Below are positions 63,897 through 64,000 of a stretch of DNA of 64,000 bases, one piece after another. The stretch lies in NCBI RefSeq assembly GCF_000264905.1, contig NW_006763136.1, forward strand, positions 1,095,485 to 1,159,484, read 5' to 3'. Position 1 is the first letter of the stretch. The number at the start of each line of letters is the position of its first letter. A model generated the notes under the pieces. The model saw nothing but the letters and a program-made list of their open reading frames with translations. It did no database searches and had not been told where the DNA came from. Source of the stretch: Stereum hirsutum FP-91666 SS1 (taxonomy: Eukaryota; Basidiomycota; Agaricomycetes; Russulales; Stereaceae). A program made the position numbers and the translations under genes.

Positions 63897-64000
63897 GCTC
63901 TTCGTACGTATGCTTGATTGTATGGGTATAACATGTATTGCCATCTCTTTCCTCAATATTGCTATTTAATCCATGGCCGACTCCTGGAACAAGTTACTAG

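Overview
This window is nuclear DNA of a filamentous basidiomycete, most likely an Agaricomycete. Genes lie on both strands and are broken by many short GT-AG introns, mostly 50-110 nt. Many proteins carry long Ser/Pro-rich tails. The content includes a secreted A1 protease, F-box/LRR proteins, duplicated short-chain dehydrogenases, fungal kinases and an intron-less tRNA-Leu. Exon joins given here were worked out by hand from splice signals and reading-frame continuity. No transcript or database evidence was available.

Layout. 1-4.2 kb: 3' part of a Ser/Pro-rich coiled-coil protein (+), open at the window edge. 4.7-6.6 kb: secreted aspartic protease (-). 7.6-12.8 kb: cohesin subunit Scc3/STAG (-), divergent from a protein kinase at 13.7-15.4 kb (+). 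16.1 kb: tRNA-Leu(AAG). 16.5-21.6 kb: three minus-strand genes, namely a multi-pass membrane protein, an epoxide hydrolase and an App1-type phosphatidate phosphatase. 22.8-25.6 kb: an eight-exon kinase-like protein with an altered DFG motif (+). 25.6-30.3 kb: gene-poor, with possible relics only. 30.3-34.2 kb: Ser-rich coiled-coil protein (+), convergent with an AGC-like kinase at 36.3-38.7 kb (-). 39.9-42.6 kb: acidic RING-finger protein (-). 43.0-49.0 kb: VPS15 (-). 49.5-51.5 kb: F-box/LRR protein (-). 52.0-55.0 kb: an F-box-like gene and a damaged tandem paralogue (+). 55.3-63.9 kb: three paralogous short-chain dehydrogenases surrounding an LRR-like protein.

How the genes relate. Most are housekeeping genes with unrelated roles: chromosome cohesion, PI3-kinase/autophagy, lipid signalling and ubiquitination. 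There is no operon-like logic. The accessory-looking part is the right-hand 15 kb, where recent duplication has produced the F-box pair and the dehydrogenase trio. I found no transposon, CRISPR array or virus. The least ordinary items are the kinase-like protein with NFS in place of DFG, the two-CxxC F-box family with one decaying copy, and the dehydrogenase cluster.
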